A DNA stretch of 12,770 bases from Candidatus Falkowiibacteriota bacterium (GTDB lineage: Bacteria; Patescibacteriota; Patescibacteriia; UBA11705; JACRDX01), in the NCBI GenBank assembly GCA_016212745.1, contig JACRDX010000026.1, positions 1 to 12,770 of the forward strand, given 5' to 3'. Within the stretch, counting starts at the first letter, position 1, and the number at the start of each line of letters is the position of its first letter. Shown one piece after another: positions 4,111 to 10,870 of this stretch. Position numbers and translations under genes: made by a program. Below the pieces are notes generated by a model that worked only from the letters and a program-made list of their open reading frames with translations, did not search any database and had not been told where the DNA came from.

Positions 4111-6192
4111 ATGGATTTAAATACACCAATTAAACAATTAACAAGAGTTGGCAAAATAACGGCTGGCAGGTTGGCAAAATTGGGATTGCGTACAGTTGAG
4201 GATCTGATTTTTTATTTTCCGTTTCGCTACGAAGATTTTAGAAACATTGTCAAAATAAATGATTTGCAATCAGAATCTGTGGTGACGATACGCGGCAAAA
4301 TTGAACTTATTGCGAATCGTCGTAGTTTTCGGACAAGAAAAAATGTGACAGAGGCAATTGTTGCCGATGATTCAGGGCAAATAAAAGTTATTTGGTTTAA
4401 CCAACCGTTTTTAACAAAAACCTTAAAACAAGGTGACGAAATTTTTTTGGCAGGAAAAGTTTCTGGTGACGATTTTGCGGCGCAGATGATTTCGCCGATT
4501 TATGAACCTGCCTTCGCAAGGCTTCGGCAAGGCGAGCTAATACACACGGCGCGGATTGTGCCGATTTATCCGCTGACAGCTGGCGTGACTGAAAAACAAC
4601 TTAGATTTTTAGTCAAACAAACTTTGCCAGCTGTCAGACAGATGAAAGATTTTTTACCGGACGAATTAGTTGCGCGCAACTTAGTTGCGGCCGACAACTT
4701 TTTAAAATTAAGCGAAGCGTTGGAACAAATTCATTTTCCAACTGATGAAATATTGTTGGCGGCCGCGAAAAAACGGCTGGGCTTTGATGAATTGTTTTTA
4801 ATCCAGTTAAGAATACAGCGGGCGCGGCAAGAATTGGATGCTGCTTTTGCGCCCGCTATAAAATTTCTGCAAAAGCCAACCAAAGAATTTGTCGCAGGTT
4901 TGCCGTTTAAATTGACAGACGCGCAGCGGCAGGCGTCGTGGGAAATTTTGCAGGATTTGGAAAAATCGCGACCAATGAATCGTTTGCTGCAAGGAGATGT
5001 TGGCTCTGGAAAAACAGTGACAGCCGCGATTGCGATTTTGAATGTGATTTTAAATGGTTATAAAGTTGTTGTTATGACGCCAACTGAAATTTTAGCGCAG
5101 CAGCATTTTAAAACTTTTCAAAAGTTGTTTGTCAAAAATAATTTTAGGATTGCGATTTTAACGCGCGGCAGCAAATTTGTTGGCGACGAAAAAATGACAC
5201 CAAAAAAAATGACAGATTTAGTTAATGTTGGCGAATTTGATTTGCTTATTGGCACGCATGCATTGATTCAAGAAAAAATAAAAGTGCCTGATTTGGGGTT
5301 TGTTATTATTGATGAGCAGCATAGATTCGGCGTAAAACAACGCAAAGCTTTGGCGCGCGCAAAACAACAAAATGTTGTTCCGCATTTTTTATCAATGACC
5401 GCAACTCCGATTCCGCGCACGTTGATGCTGACAGTTTACGGCGATTTGGATTTGAGCATAATTAATCAAATGCCAGCTGGCCGCAAACCAATAATTACAA
5501 AAGTGGTGGATGAAAATAATCGCGCGAAGGCCTATGAATTTGTGAGAAAGGAATTGCAAAATGGCAGACAGTCGTTTGTGATTTGCCCGTTGATTGATCC
5601 ATCAGATACATTGGGATACAAGTCAGTGAAACAAGAAAGCGAATTTTTGGCAAAGGAAATTTTTCCTGAGTTAAAAATTGGATTGATGCACGGTAAATTA
5701 AAATCCGCGGAAAAAGAAATGATTATGGCAAGGTTTAACAATAAAGAATTGGATATTTTGGTTTCAACTTCAGTTGTGGAGGTTGGTGTTGATATTCCAA
5801 ATGCCACGATAATGATGATTGAAGGCGCTGACAGATTTGGTTTGGCACAATTGCACCAGTTTCGTGGCAGAGTTGGCCGCGCGCAATATCAGTCATATTG
5901 CTTTTTGTTTTCGTCAAATAATGACCCAGCAGCAATAAAGCGATTGAAATATTTAGAAACCTGCGTTGACGGTTTTAGTTTGGCAGAAAAAGATTTGGAA
6001 TCGCGCGGTTCTGGCGAGATTTATGGCAGTAGGCAATCTGGTTTGCCAGAGTTTAAAATGGCTAAAATTACAGATTTTGAGCTTGTTGCTTTGGCGCAAA
6101 AAGAGGCAAAATGGGTTTTGGAGAATAAAAAAATAACGCCAGAACTATTGGCAAAAATTGAGCGGATGGAATTTGTTGGGCATTGTGAATGA
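4111..6192 (+). CDS. recG: ATP-dependent DNA helicase RecG
   Basis: 693 residues, the same length as the E. coli protein. The N-terminal part (about 1-250) is the wedge/OB domain that grips branched DNA; the helicase core has Walker A GDVGSGKT (295-302), the DEQH box (401-404), MTATP (429-433), and motif VI QFRGRVGR (583-590), followed by the RecG C-terminal TRG region with RGSGEIYGSRQSG. RecG remodels stalled forks and drives Holliday-junction branch migration in the cytoplasm. Residues 134-142 (AFARLRQGE) look like a small in-frame insertion between strands of the wedge domain; the DNA there (4509-4537) is a GC-rich hairpin/direct-repeat unit matching DNA upstream of the GIY-YIG gene. The start has no Shine-Dalgarno and seems leaderless. 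TGA stop. Confidence 0.98.
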   Translation: MDLNTPIKQLTRVGKITAGRLAKLGLRTVEDLIFYFPFRYEDFRNIVKINDLQSESVVTIRGKIELIANRRSFRTRKNVTEAIVADDSGQIKVIWFNQPFLTKTLKQGDEIFLAGKVSGDDFAAQMISPIYEPAFARLRQGELIHTARIVPIYPLTAGVTEKQLRFLVKQTLPAVRQMKDFLPDELVARNLVAADNFLKLSEALEQIHFPTDEILLAAAKKRLGFDELFLIQLRIQRARQELDAAFAPAIKFLQKPTKEFVAGLPFKLTDAQRQASWEILQDLEKSRPMNRLLQGDVGSGKTVTAAIAILNVILNGYKVVVMTPTEILAQQHFKTFQKLFVKNNFRIAILTRGSKFVGDEKMTPKKMTDLVNVGEFDLLIGTHALIQEKIKVPDLGFVIIDEQHRFGVKQRKALARAKQQNVVPHFLSMTATPIPRTLMLTVYGDLDLSIINQMPAGRKPIITKVVDENNRAKAYEFVRKELQNGRQSFVICPLIDPSDTLGYKSVKQESEFLAKEIFPELKIGLMHGKLKSAEKEMIMARFNNKELDILVSTSVVEVGVDIPNATIMMIEGADRFGLAQLHQFRGRVGRAQYQSYCFLFSSNNDPAAIKRLKYLETCVDGFSLAEKDLESRGSGEIYGSRQSGLPEFKMAKITDFELVALAQKEAKWVLENKKITPELLAKIERMEFVGHCE
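4509..4537 (+). repeat. GC-rich repeat unit inserted in frame in recG (copy 2)
   Basis: GCCTT-CGC-AAGGC (4510-4522) is a small hairpin, GCAAGGC occurs twice around TTCG (4516-4533), and 4518-4537 matches 391-410 at 17 of 20 positions. It encodes residues about 134-142 of RecG without breaking the frame. Confidence 0.6.
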
Positions 6193-6199
6193 ATTGCTC

Positions 6200-6228
6200 T
6201 TGACGTTTAATGATGGTTTTGCTACACT
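6200..6228 (+). promoter_or_regulatory. Strong sigma70-type promoter of the zinc-finger gene
   Basis: TTGACG (6200-6205), an exact 17-bp spacer and TACACT (6223-6228), just after the recG stop. The leader is about 35 nt and contains AGGAGG. Confidence 0.75.
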
Positions 6229-6257
6229 AAAGCCATCTTTTTTGTTCGTCAACATGC

Positions 6258-6263
6258 AGGAGG
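6258..6263 (+). promoter_or_regulatory. Perfect Shine-Dalgarno for start 6270
   Basis: AGGAGG (in AGGAGGGGG) lies 6 nt before ATG 6270. This is strong for a window in which nearly all genes lack one. Confidence 0.8.
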
Positions 6264-6269
6264 GGGAAC

Positions 6270-6584
6270 ATGGTGACGAAGCAGCAGAAGGAGTATTGTT
6301 GCGGATGCCACCTGCGTGTGGCGCCGCAGGATCCGGACAGGGCAGTTCTGGATGACGGCGCAGTGGCGCACAGGGCTTGCCTTGGCAAGATGCTCGCGCG
6401 GGCAGCTGCGACGAAGACCTCGTTGCAGGACTTTGCGCAGTTGTGCGAAGGGGTCAAGCGAAGCGTGGGCGAAGCCGTCTATGGCAAACTGTTTGAGCGT
6501 GAAGTGCAGCCAACGTTCAAACAGCGGCAACGAGACAGGCGGCTGCAAGCACGCGTAGCAGCGGCGCAGGCGGCAGCGAGCTGA
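6270..6584 (+). CDS. Small single-zinc-finger protein, function unknown
   Basis: A 104-residue soluble protein. Cys10-x2-Cys13 and His34-x2-Cys37, 20 residues apart, form a C-x2-C-x20-H-x2-C site like half of a LIM or treble-clef finger, in the pattern CCGCHLRVAP...DDGAVAHRACLGKM; Cys11 is extra. The rest (about 40-104) is predicted helical and rich in Ala, Arg and Gln, ending in an Ala/Arg tail that could bind nucleic acid. No known family recognised. The gene is GC-rich, sits alone between recG and convergent radA, and has its own promoter, perfect Shine-Dalgarno and very strong terminator. This architecture mirrors the 3794 gene. A regulatory or RNA/DNA-binding role is inference. Confidence 0.75.
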   Translation: MVTKQQKEYCCGCHLRVAPQDPDRAVLDDGAVAHRACLGKMLARAAATKTSLQDFAQLCEGVKRSVGEAVYGKLFEREVQPTFKQRQRDRRLQARVAAAQAAAS

Positions 6585-6592
6585 GGTCTTAC

Positions 6593-6623
6593 CCCCCCAC
6601 TAAAACTTAGTGGGGGGTTTTTT
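6593..6623 (+). terminator. Very strong rho-independent terminator of the zinc-finger gene
   Basis: CCCCCCACTAA (6593-6603) pairs perfectly with TTAGTGGGGGG (6607-6617), 3-nt loop, then six T. The last T residues overlap the stop codon of the convergent radA. No T-run follows on the minus strand, so it acts rightward only. Confidence 0.92.
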
Positions 6624-7971
6624 ATAAATTAGAAATTAAATCTTTGATATTGCTGATTTTGCGCGTAGCAATTGTGAGATTTGTCAATAAAGTTGGCGCA
6701 AGCGCTTGTTTGAAATTTAGTCGCGCAGCTTCTTTGAGCCGCTGTTCAAGTTTTATAACATTTCTAACTTCGCCGCCAAGCCCAACCTCGCCGACGATGA
6801 GCGTGGTTTTTGGAATAATTTTATCCAGTTTGCTGGAAAGAATTGCCGCGCAAACAGCAAGATCAATTGACGGATCATTCACTTTAATGCCGCCGGTAAT
6901 GTTCAGGTGAATATCTTGATTTGTTAAATTTATTTGCGTGCGTTTTGAAATTACGGCTGACAACATTTGCAGGCGATTCAAATCATAGCCAGACACTTTG
7001 CGTTGTGGATAACCAAAAACGGTCGGTGTCACAAGCGCTTGAATTTCAATCAAAAACGGTCGCGTGCCTTCTATAAAACACGATATGGCTGTGCCTGATT
7101 GGTCAGCTGATTCAGACAAAAATATTTTGTTTGGATTTTTCATTTCTGACAAACCGGTTTCTGTCATTTCAAAAACTCCGATTTCGTTTGTTGAGCCAAA
7201 CCGATTTTTAATGCCGCGCAATATGCGAGCGTCTTGCAATCTTTCACCTTCAAGATACAGCACAACGTCAACTAAATGTTCCAATGTTTTGGGTCCGGCA
7301 ATGGCGCCGTCTTTTGTGATGTGGCCGATTAAAATAATTGGAATATTTAATTCTTTCGCGACCATTAAAATTTTCGCAGCGCAGCAGCGGATTTGACCAA
7401 TGTTTCCGGGTTCTGATTCCATGTCGTCAGAATAAATTGTTTGGATTGAATCAATTGCAACCAAGGCCGGTTTAATTTGTTTGAGAGCCGCGAGAATTTG
7501 TTCCAAATTTGTTTCTGATAAAAAATTTACTGTTCCAAAAAGATTCATTCTGTCATATCGCAGTTTAATTTGTTCGGCTGATTCTTCTCCGGAAATGTAA
7601 AGGAGCGGCGAGCCACTTAGTGGCGAGCCGGCAGTTGATTGAATGTGTTTAAAAATTTGTAAAAGCAATGTTGATTTTCCAATTCCCGGCTCGCCGCCAA
7701 GCAAAATTAAACTGCCCGGAACAATCCCGCTGCCAAGCACGCGGTCAAGTTCCGCAAGATTTGTCTTGAGTCGCGGTGTTTTATTTGGCGCAAGTTTTTG
7801 CAAGTCAACAATTTTTGCCGCATCAAAAGAAACGGGAACTGCTTGTTCCCTCCTTGAAATTGTTTGTTGTTGTAATGTTCCCCATGCTCCGCATTCTGGG
7901 CACCGTCCTTGCCATTTTGGCGTCTGCGCACCGCATTTGGAGCACGAATGAACCATCAGGTTTTTTGTCAT
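6622..7971 (-). CDS. radA: DNA repair protein RadA/Sms
   Basis: 449 residues, normal for RadA. N-terminal zinc finger Cys10-x2-Cys13 and Cys24-x2-Cys27 (CSKCG...CPECGAW); Walker A GGEPGIGKST (92-101); Walker B ALVAIDSIQT (169-178); the RadA-specific KNRFG (255-259); and a Lon-protease-like C-terminal domain (about 290-449) with the NITGGIKVNDPSIDLAV strand. RadA is a RecA-like ATPase that extends strand exchange and processes recombination intermediates. Residues about 114-122 (AGSPLSGSP), between Walker A helix and the LLYISGEES strand, look inserted: the DNA is a GC-rich palindrome with an 8-bp direct repeat. It lies 16 nt after the M15 peptidase gene and is probably co-transcribed; convergent with the zinc-finger gene. 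Confidence 0.97.
   Translation of the reverse strand: MTKNLMVHSCSKCGAQTPKWQGRCPECGAWGTLQQQTISRREQAVPVSFDAAKIVDLQKLAPNKTPRLKTNLAELDRVLGSGIVPGSLILLGGEPGIGKSTLLLQIFKHIQSTAGSPLSGSPLLYISGEESAEQIKLRYDRMNLFGTVNFLSETNLEQILAALKQIKPALVAIDSIQTIYSDDMESEPGNIGQIRCCAAKILMVAKELNIPIILIGHITKDGAIAGPKTLEHLVDVVLYLEGERLQDARILRGIKNRFGSTNEIGVFEMTETGLSEMKNPNKIFLSESADQSGTAISCFIEGTRPFLIEIQALVTPTVFGYPQRKVSGYDLNRLQMLSAVISKRTQINLTNQDIHLNITGGIKVNDPSIDLAVCAAILSSKLDKIIPKTTLIVGEVGLGGEVRNVIKLEQRLKEAARLNFKQALAPTLLTNLTIATRKISNIKDLISNL
7607..7629 (-). repeat. Palindrome/direct repeat inserted in frame in radA
   Basis: GGCGAGCC occurs twice (7607-7614 and 7622-7629) around ACTTAGT; GCCAC-TTA-GTGGC (7612-7624, extendable) forms a hairpin. 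It encodes the repeated Gly-Ser-Pro of RadA residues 115-122, at a place where RadA proteins normally have a short loop. Confidence 0.6.
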
Positions 7972-7987
7972 GTTGTCGTAATATTTA

Positions 7988-9241
7988 TTAACTGCACGCG
8001 CCCTGTTTCCATGTTGGTAGATTGATCGCGTCCATCTCTTCGCATTGTGGAACAGTAAGATTTTCTATGGATGTGTTATCTACTGTTGTGCAGCAGCCGA
8101 GCGCAGCTGGGTCTGCTGTTGGCACAACGCCTTCGTCGCACGCACCACTCCATTCAAAGTGCATCGGGTCATAATAATTTTTCCATCCGCCGCCCCAGAT
8201 AAAATTATGTTTTTGGAAAATATTAAGCACCCATGTCGGAATATTTGTCGGAATTGGTTGGCCATTATTGTATTGTTTGCATTCTGTATCGTAAGTTCCA
8301 TCCTTTAGTTTTGAACAAGCTGGATTTTGACATGGCGCAATATCAACGGCAACTGCAAAACTATGTGGCGACGGTTTCCATTGTCCAGTGGATTTTGATA
8401 TGCAAGTGGTATCGTCGCAATCAGAACAACTTGCTGCACAGCGCCAGTTATATATCCACGGACGCTGTGTCTTGCCGTTTGTGCTACAGCCTGGCGGGCC
8501 GTTCGGTGCGTACACGATTTTTTTAAACTCTGGCCAACGCGGGTCAGCCATGATTTCGGCGCTGATCTTTTGGAAAATCGGCTTTACTACTTTTGCGCAA
8601 CCACCAGTATTGTTATTGCCAAGAAAGGGACAAGTTGAATCAATAATTAAGTTCATTTCGGTTTTTGATTGTTTTACAACCTGATTCCAGCATGGGCCAT
8701 GTTTTGTTTGCGATAACCATTGTTGAATGGGCTGGTCGTCAAAAACAACTGGCTCGCTTTTTTTAACCATTGCCAATCTTAAGCTTTTTAGTTTTGTTAA
8801 TTCTGGATTGATTAGATAAAGGATTAGATATGCGGCCAAAAGGACAATTAATCCGCTGATGCTGCCAAGAATCATTTTTTTGCTTTTTTCAAACAAGGAC
8901 TTGTTAATCCCGCTGAACATATACGTGAATCCGCCGAAAATTAACAAAAGAGTCGCAAATGCAGCGCCAATAATTAGGGCGTATTTATAAATCGCGATTA
9001 GATATTCAGCAATCCACGGAATATCAATTGACTGTGGCTCGCCTTTTTCATTTGTTGTGATGATTGCTTTTGAAAAAGGAGGAAGAGTTGGAATCGGAAT
9101 GTTTAATGCTGGTCCTTCTACAGCATCAACGCTGGCTGGCGCAGGTGTTGTCGGAGCGGCTGGGGTAGTTTGGGCAAACACAAAACATGGCATCAACGTT
9201 GCGATGATGGTCAAGGATATAATCGTTGAGCGAAGCGACAT
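7988..9241 (-). CDS. Secreted/membrane M15 (VanY/CwlK-like) peptidase with pilin-like two-TM module
   Basis: 417 residues. Signal peptide 1-23 (cleavage near FAQ), Pro/Ala/Thr linker (25-55), then two long hydrophobic helices (about 78-103 and 122-145) separated by YMFSGINKSLFEKSKK, like the VirB2/TrbC pilin-like pattern frequent in Patescibacteria. The C-terminal domain carries M15 zinc ligands: His293 and Asp300 in SPHSFAVAVDIAP, and His361 in YDPMHFEW, with an upstream RxW segment. Such enzymes cut peptide cross-bridges of peptidoglycan. After the signal the protein has 16 Cys, including CSDCDDTTC (272-280) and a CC pair (383-384), suggesting disulfides outside the membrane. It starts 96 bp after the beta-propeller gene and is followed by radA 16 nt later. 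Which bond is cut is unknown. Confidence 0.82.
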   Translation of the reverse strand: MSLRSTIISLTIIATLMPCFVFAQTTPAAPTTPAPASVDAVEGPALNIPIPTLPPFSKAIITTNEKGEPQSIDIPWIAEYLIAIYKYALIIGAAFATLLLIFGGFTYMFSGINKSLFEKSKKMILGSISGLIVLLAAYLILYLINPELTKLKSLRLAMVKKSEPVVFDDQPIQQWLSQTKHGPCWNQVVKQSKTEMNLIIDSTCPFLGNNNTGGCAKVVKPIFQKISAEIMADPRWPEFKKIVYAPNGPPGCSTNGKTQRPWIYNWRCAASCSDCDDTTCISKSTGQWKPSPHSFAVAVDIAPCQNPACSKLKDGTYDTECKQYNNGQPIPTNIPTWVLNIFQKHNFIWGGGWKNYYDPMHFEWSGACDEGVVPTADPAALGCCTTVDNTSIENLTVPQCEEMDAINLPTWKQGACS

Positions 9242-9337
9242 AATTTGAAGCGGACGTCGGTTGCGGCATCGATGTAAGTTTCGGTAAACGTTAAACGAAT
9301 AACGAAACGTACTTCGAAACCACTAACCGCAGACGAG
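9242..9337. other. Intergenic segment with clustered CGTTT repeats
   Basis: On the minus strand, CGTTT appears three times in a short stretch (the complements of AAACG around 9290-9313), with TTTCG elements beside it, all GC/CG-richer than the neighbouring genes. No clear promoter or terminator was identified. It may hold an operator for the minus-strand peptidase-radA transcript. Confidence 0.3.
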
Positions 9338-10594
9338 TTATTTCAATTGAATTGAATGTAGGGTATTGGTTTGTTTATCAACAAAATATAAATATTCACC
9401 ATCAGGAGAGACCGTCATTTTGTCAATTGTGTAATTATATTCTGGTTCTGCAATAAAGCTTGTCATTCCGGTTGTTAAATCAATTTTGTAGACATAGTCT
9501 GGTATTGAATCAGCGATTTCCGGAGTTGTTCCGGCATAGTCAGGTAATTCTTTTGGAACGGCGCAATAAGCAGTGTCATTGTCGCCAAAAGTGCATTTGT
9601 TCACCCAGGTTTTCAAATTGATTTTCTTGTGATTGTAACCAACCGTTGTTGGCGACGCGTTGACAATGTAGAGACACGGATCCATATTTTCAACCGGATT
9701 GTATGTGCCGTACAATATTTTATCACCGGCCGGCGACCAGTCGTATTTGAAGCCAAGTCCTTTGGCGTCAAATGCTTGAAAATTTTCTTGATTTTGGCCG
9801 ACCATTTGGATTTTTGTTGTTATGCCAGTGCCACTGCTTTTGAAAAGCGCGACCACCTGACCATTCGGAGACCAATTTGGCAGAACATTGTTTGCTTTGT
9901 CGCCCATGTTGTCTATGTATTTTTGTCCAGAGCCGTCAGGATTTGCTATGGCAAGCCAGCTATATTCTGGATTTGGATCCATGTCTTTGAAAACAATTTT
10001 GTCGCCGGCCGGACTAAAACTAAAATCTTGCCAGCTTTTTGGCAAAGTTGTTTGCTGGCCAGTTTGAAAGTTGAACAAAATGTTTGATCCGTCCGGGAAT
10101 TCCAGAACTGCTTGATTGTCATTGTTTGCCCATGTAATATTTTTTACATTTTTGTAAATTTTGTCAGTCAAAAGTTCTTTGTCGCCGGCTGCAGTAATTT
10201 TATAAAACGCGCCAGAATTTGCGTCGTATGAATACAGCCCACCGGTTTTGGTGACGCGGAATGACGGAGTTAAATCAAATGAAAGAGTTTTGACTGCTGT
10301 TATGCCACCTTTGGCAATGGAGTCGGGTTTAGCGCCAGTTGGCGCTGCGACTTTTGTGATTTTTTTCTCGGCTGCAAATTGTTCAGCCATTTTTTTCTCA
10401 GACAATTTTGCCAAATCTTTTGCCGGAAGTCCGCCGAGTGCTTGCCCGGAAATTTCTTCTTCTGTCGGCGCAGTTGGCAACGTAATTTGTCCTGCGCTTG
10501 TGAAAAAGAGATAGTAAATCAAAAAGCCGATAACTGCCACAATTAAAATAAAACCAAAAATGAGCAGTATTTTTTTGAGCGAAATTTGCAACAT
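9338..10594 (-). CDS. Membrane-anchored TolB-like beta-propeller protein
   Basis: 418 residues with one N-terminal transmembrane helix (about 8-31) and no obvious cleavage site, so it is an N-in, C-out anchored protein. A flexible Ala/Lys/Glu-rich linker (about 40-100) leads to a beta-propeller (about 105-418) made of PD40/WD40-like blades: ITWANNDNQAVLEFP (153-167), FSFSPAGDKIVFKD (191-204), PNWSPNGQVVALFK (239-252), YDWSPAGDKILYGTY (284-298) and MTVSPDGEYLYFVD (393-406). The repeated SPxGxxI/L pattern is diagnostic. Two or three Cys (307, 334, 344) lie outside. A protein- or glycan-binding scaffold role outside the membrane is inference; no catalytic residues are seen. It lies 24 bp downstream of the small Cys-rich membrane protein gene. 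Confidence 0.8.
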   Translation of the reverse strand: MLQISLKKILLIFGFILIVAVIGFLIYYLFFTSAGQITLPTAPTEEEISGQALGGLPAKDLAKLSEKKMAEQFAAEKKITKVAAPTGAKPDSIAKGGITAVKTLSFDLTPSFRVTKTGGLYSYDANSGAFYKITAAGDKELLTDKIYKNVKNITWANNDNQAVLEFPDGSNILFNFQTGQQTTLPKSWQDFSFSPAGDKIVFKDMDPNPEYSWLAIANPDGSGQKYIDNMGDKANNVLPNWSPNGQVVALFKSSGTGITTKIQMVGQNQENFQAFDAKGLGFKYDWSPAGDKILYGTYNPVENMDPCLYIVNASPTTVGYNHKKINLKTWVNKCTFGDNDTAYCAVPKELPDYAGTTPEIADSIPDYVYKIDLTTGMTSFIAEPEYNYTIDKMTVSPDGEYLYFVDKQTNTLHSIQLK

Positions 10595-10618
10595 AGAAAA
10601 TAAAATTATTTTTTGTTT

Positions 10619-10834
10619 TTAGGGAATCAAATCTTTTATTTTTTCAAGAAATACAACAATAAAAAATACCACAAATAAAATCAGCAAAGCTGGCAAGCAA
10701 GAGCCAAATGAACAGCAACATCCGCTGATTGCAGGAATAATTGCTTTTTTCGCAACCTTTTTCGCGACTTTGACGGCTGGTTTAGTCGCGTCATTGGTTT
10801 GTTCGTTAGTGTTTGATAACGGATTGAGCGCCAT
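10619..10834 (-). CDS. Small Cys-cluster single-TM membrane protein, function unknown
   Basis: A 71-residue protein: a polar N-terminus (MALNPLSNTNEQTND), a Lys-rich repeat AVKVAKKVAKKA (20-31), a SGCCCSFGSC cluster (37-46) and one strongly hydrophobic helix (about 47-64), ending EKIKDLIP. The four Cys next to the membrane edge could carry a metal, a lipid or disulfides; none can be decided. It has its own promoter overlapping the htpX stop region, with the -10 only 6 nt from ATG (leaderless). The beta-propeller gene follows 24 nt later, so the two are probably co-transcribed. Confidence 0.7.
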   Translation of the reverse strand: MALNPLSNTNEQTNDATKPAVKVAKKVAKKAIIPAISGCCCSFGSCLPALLILFVVFFIVVFLEKIKDLIP

Positions 10835-10840
10835 GAGTTA

Positions 10841-10870
10841 ATTTTATCACATTTGGATGATAATTGCTAA
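10841..10870 (-). promoter_or_regulatory. Promoter of the 10834 gene, predicted leaderless
   Basis: Minus strand TTAGCA (10870-10865), 18-bp spacer, TAAAAT (10846-10841), 6 nt before the ATG. GATAAAATTAA is identical to the recG promoter and at the same distance from the ATG. The -35 overlaps the htpX stop codon. Confidence 0.6.

Noticed and set aside
8045..8684. Overlapping plus-strand frames opposite the M15 peptidase gene
   Set aside because: They are shadows of a gene with intact zinc motifs; no start signals.
9629..10087. 152-residue plus-strand frame opposite the beta-propeller gene
   Set aside because: It is antisense to clear PD40 blades; the peptide is a Cys/Phe-rich shadow without motifs.
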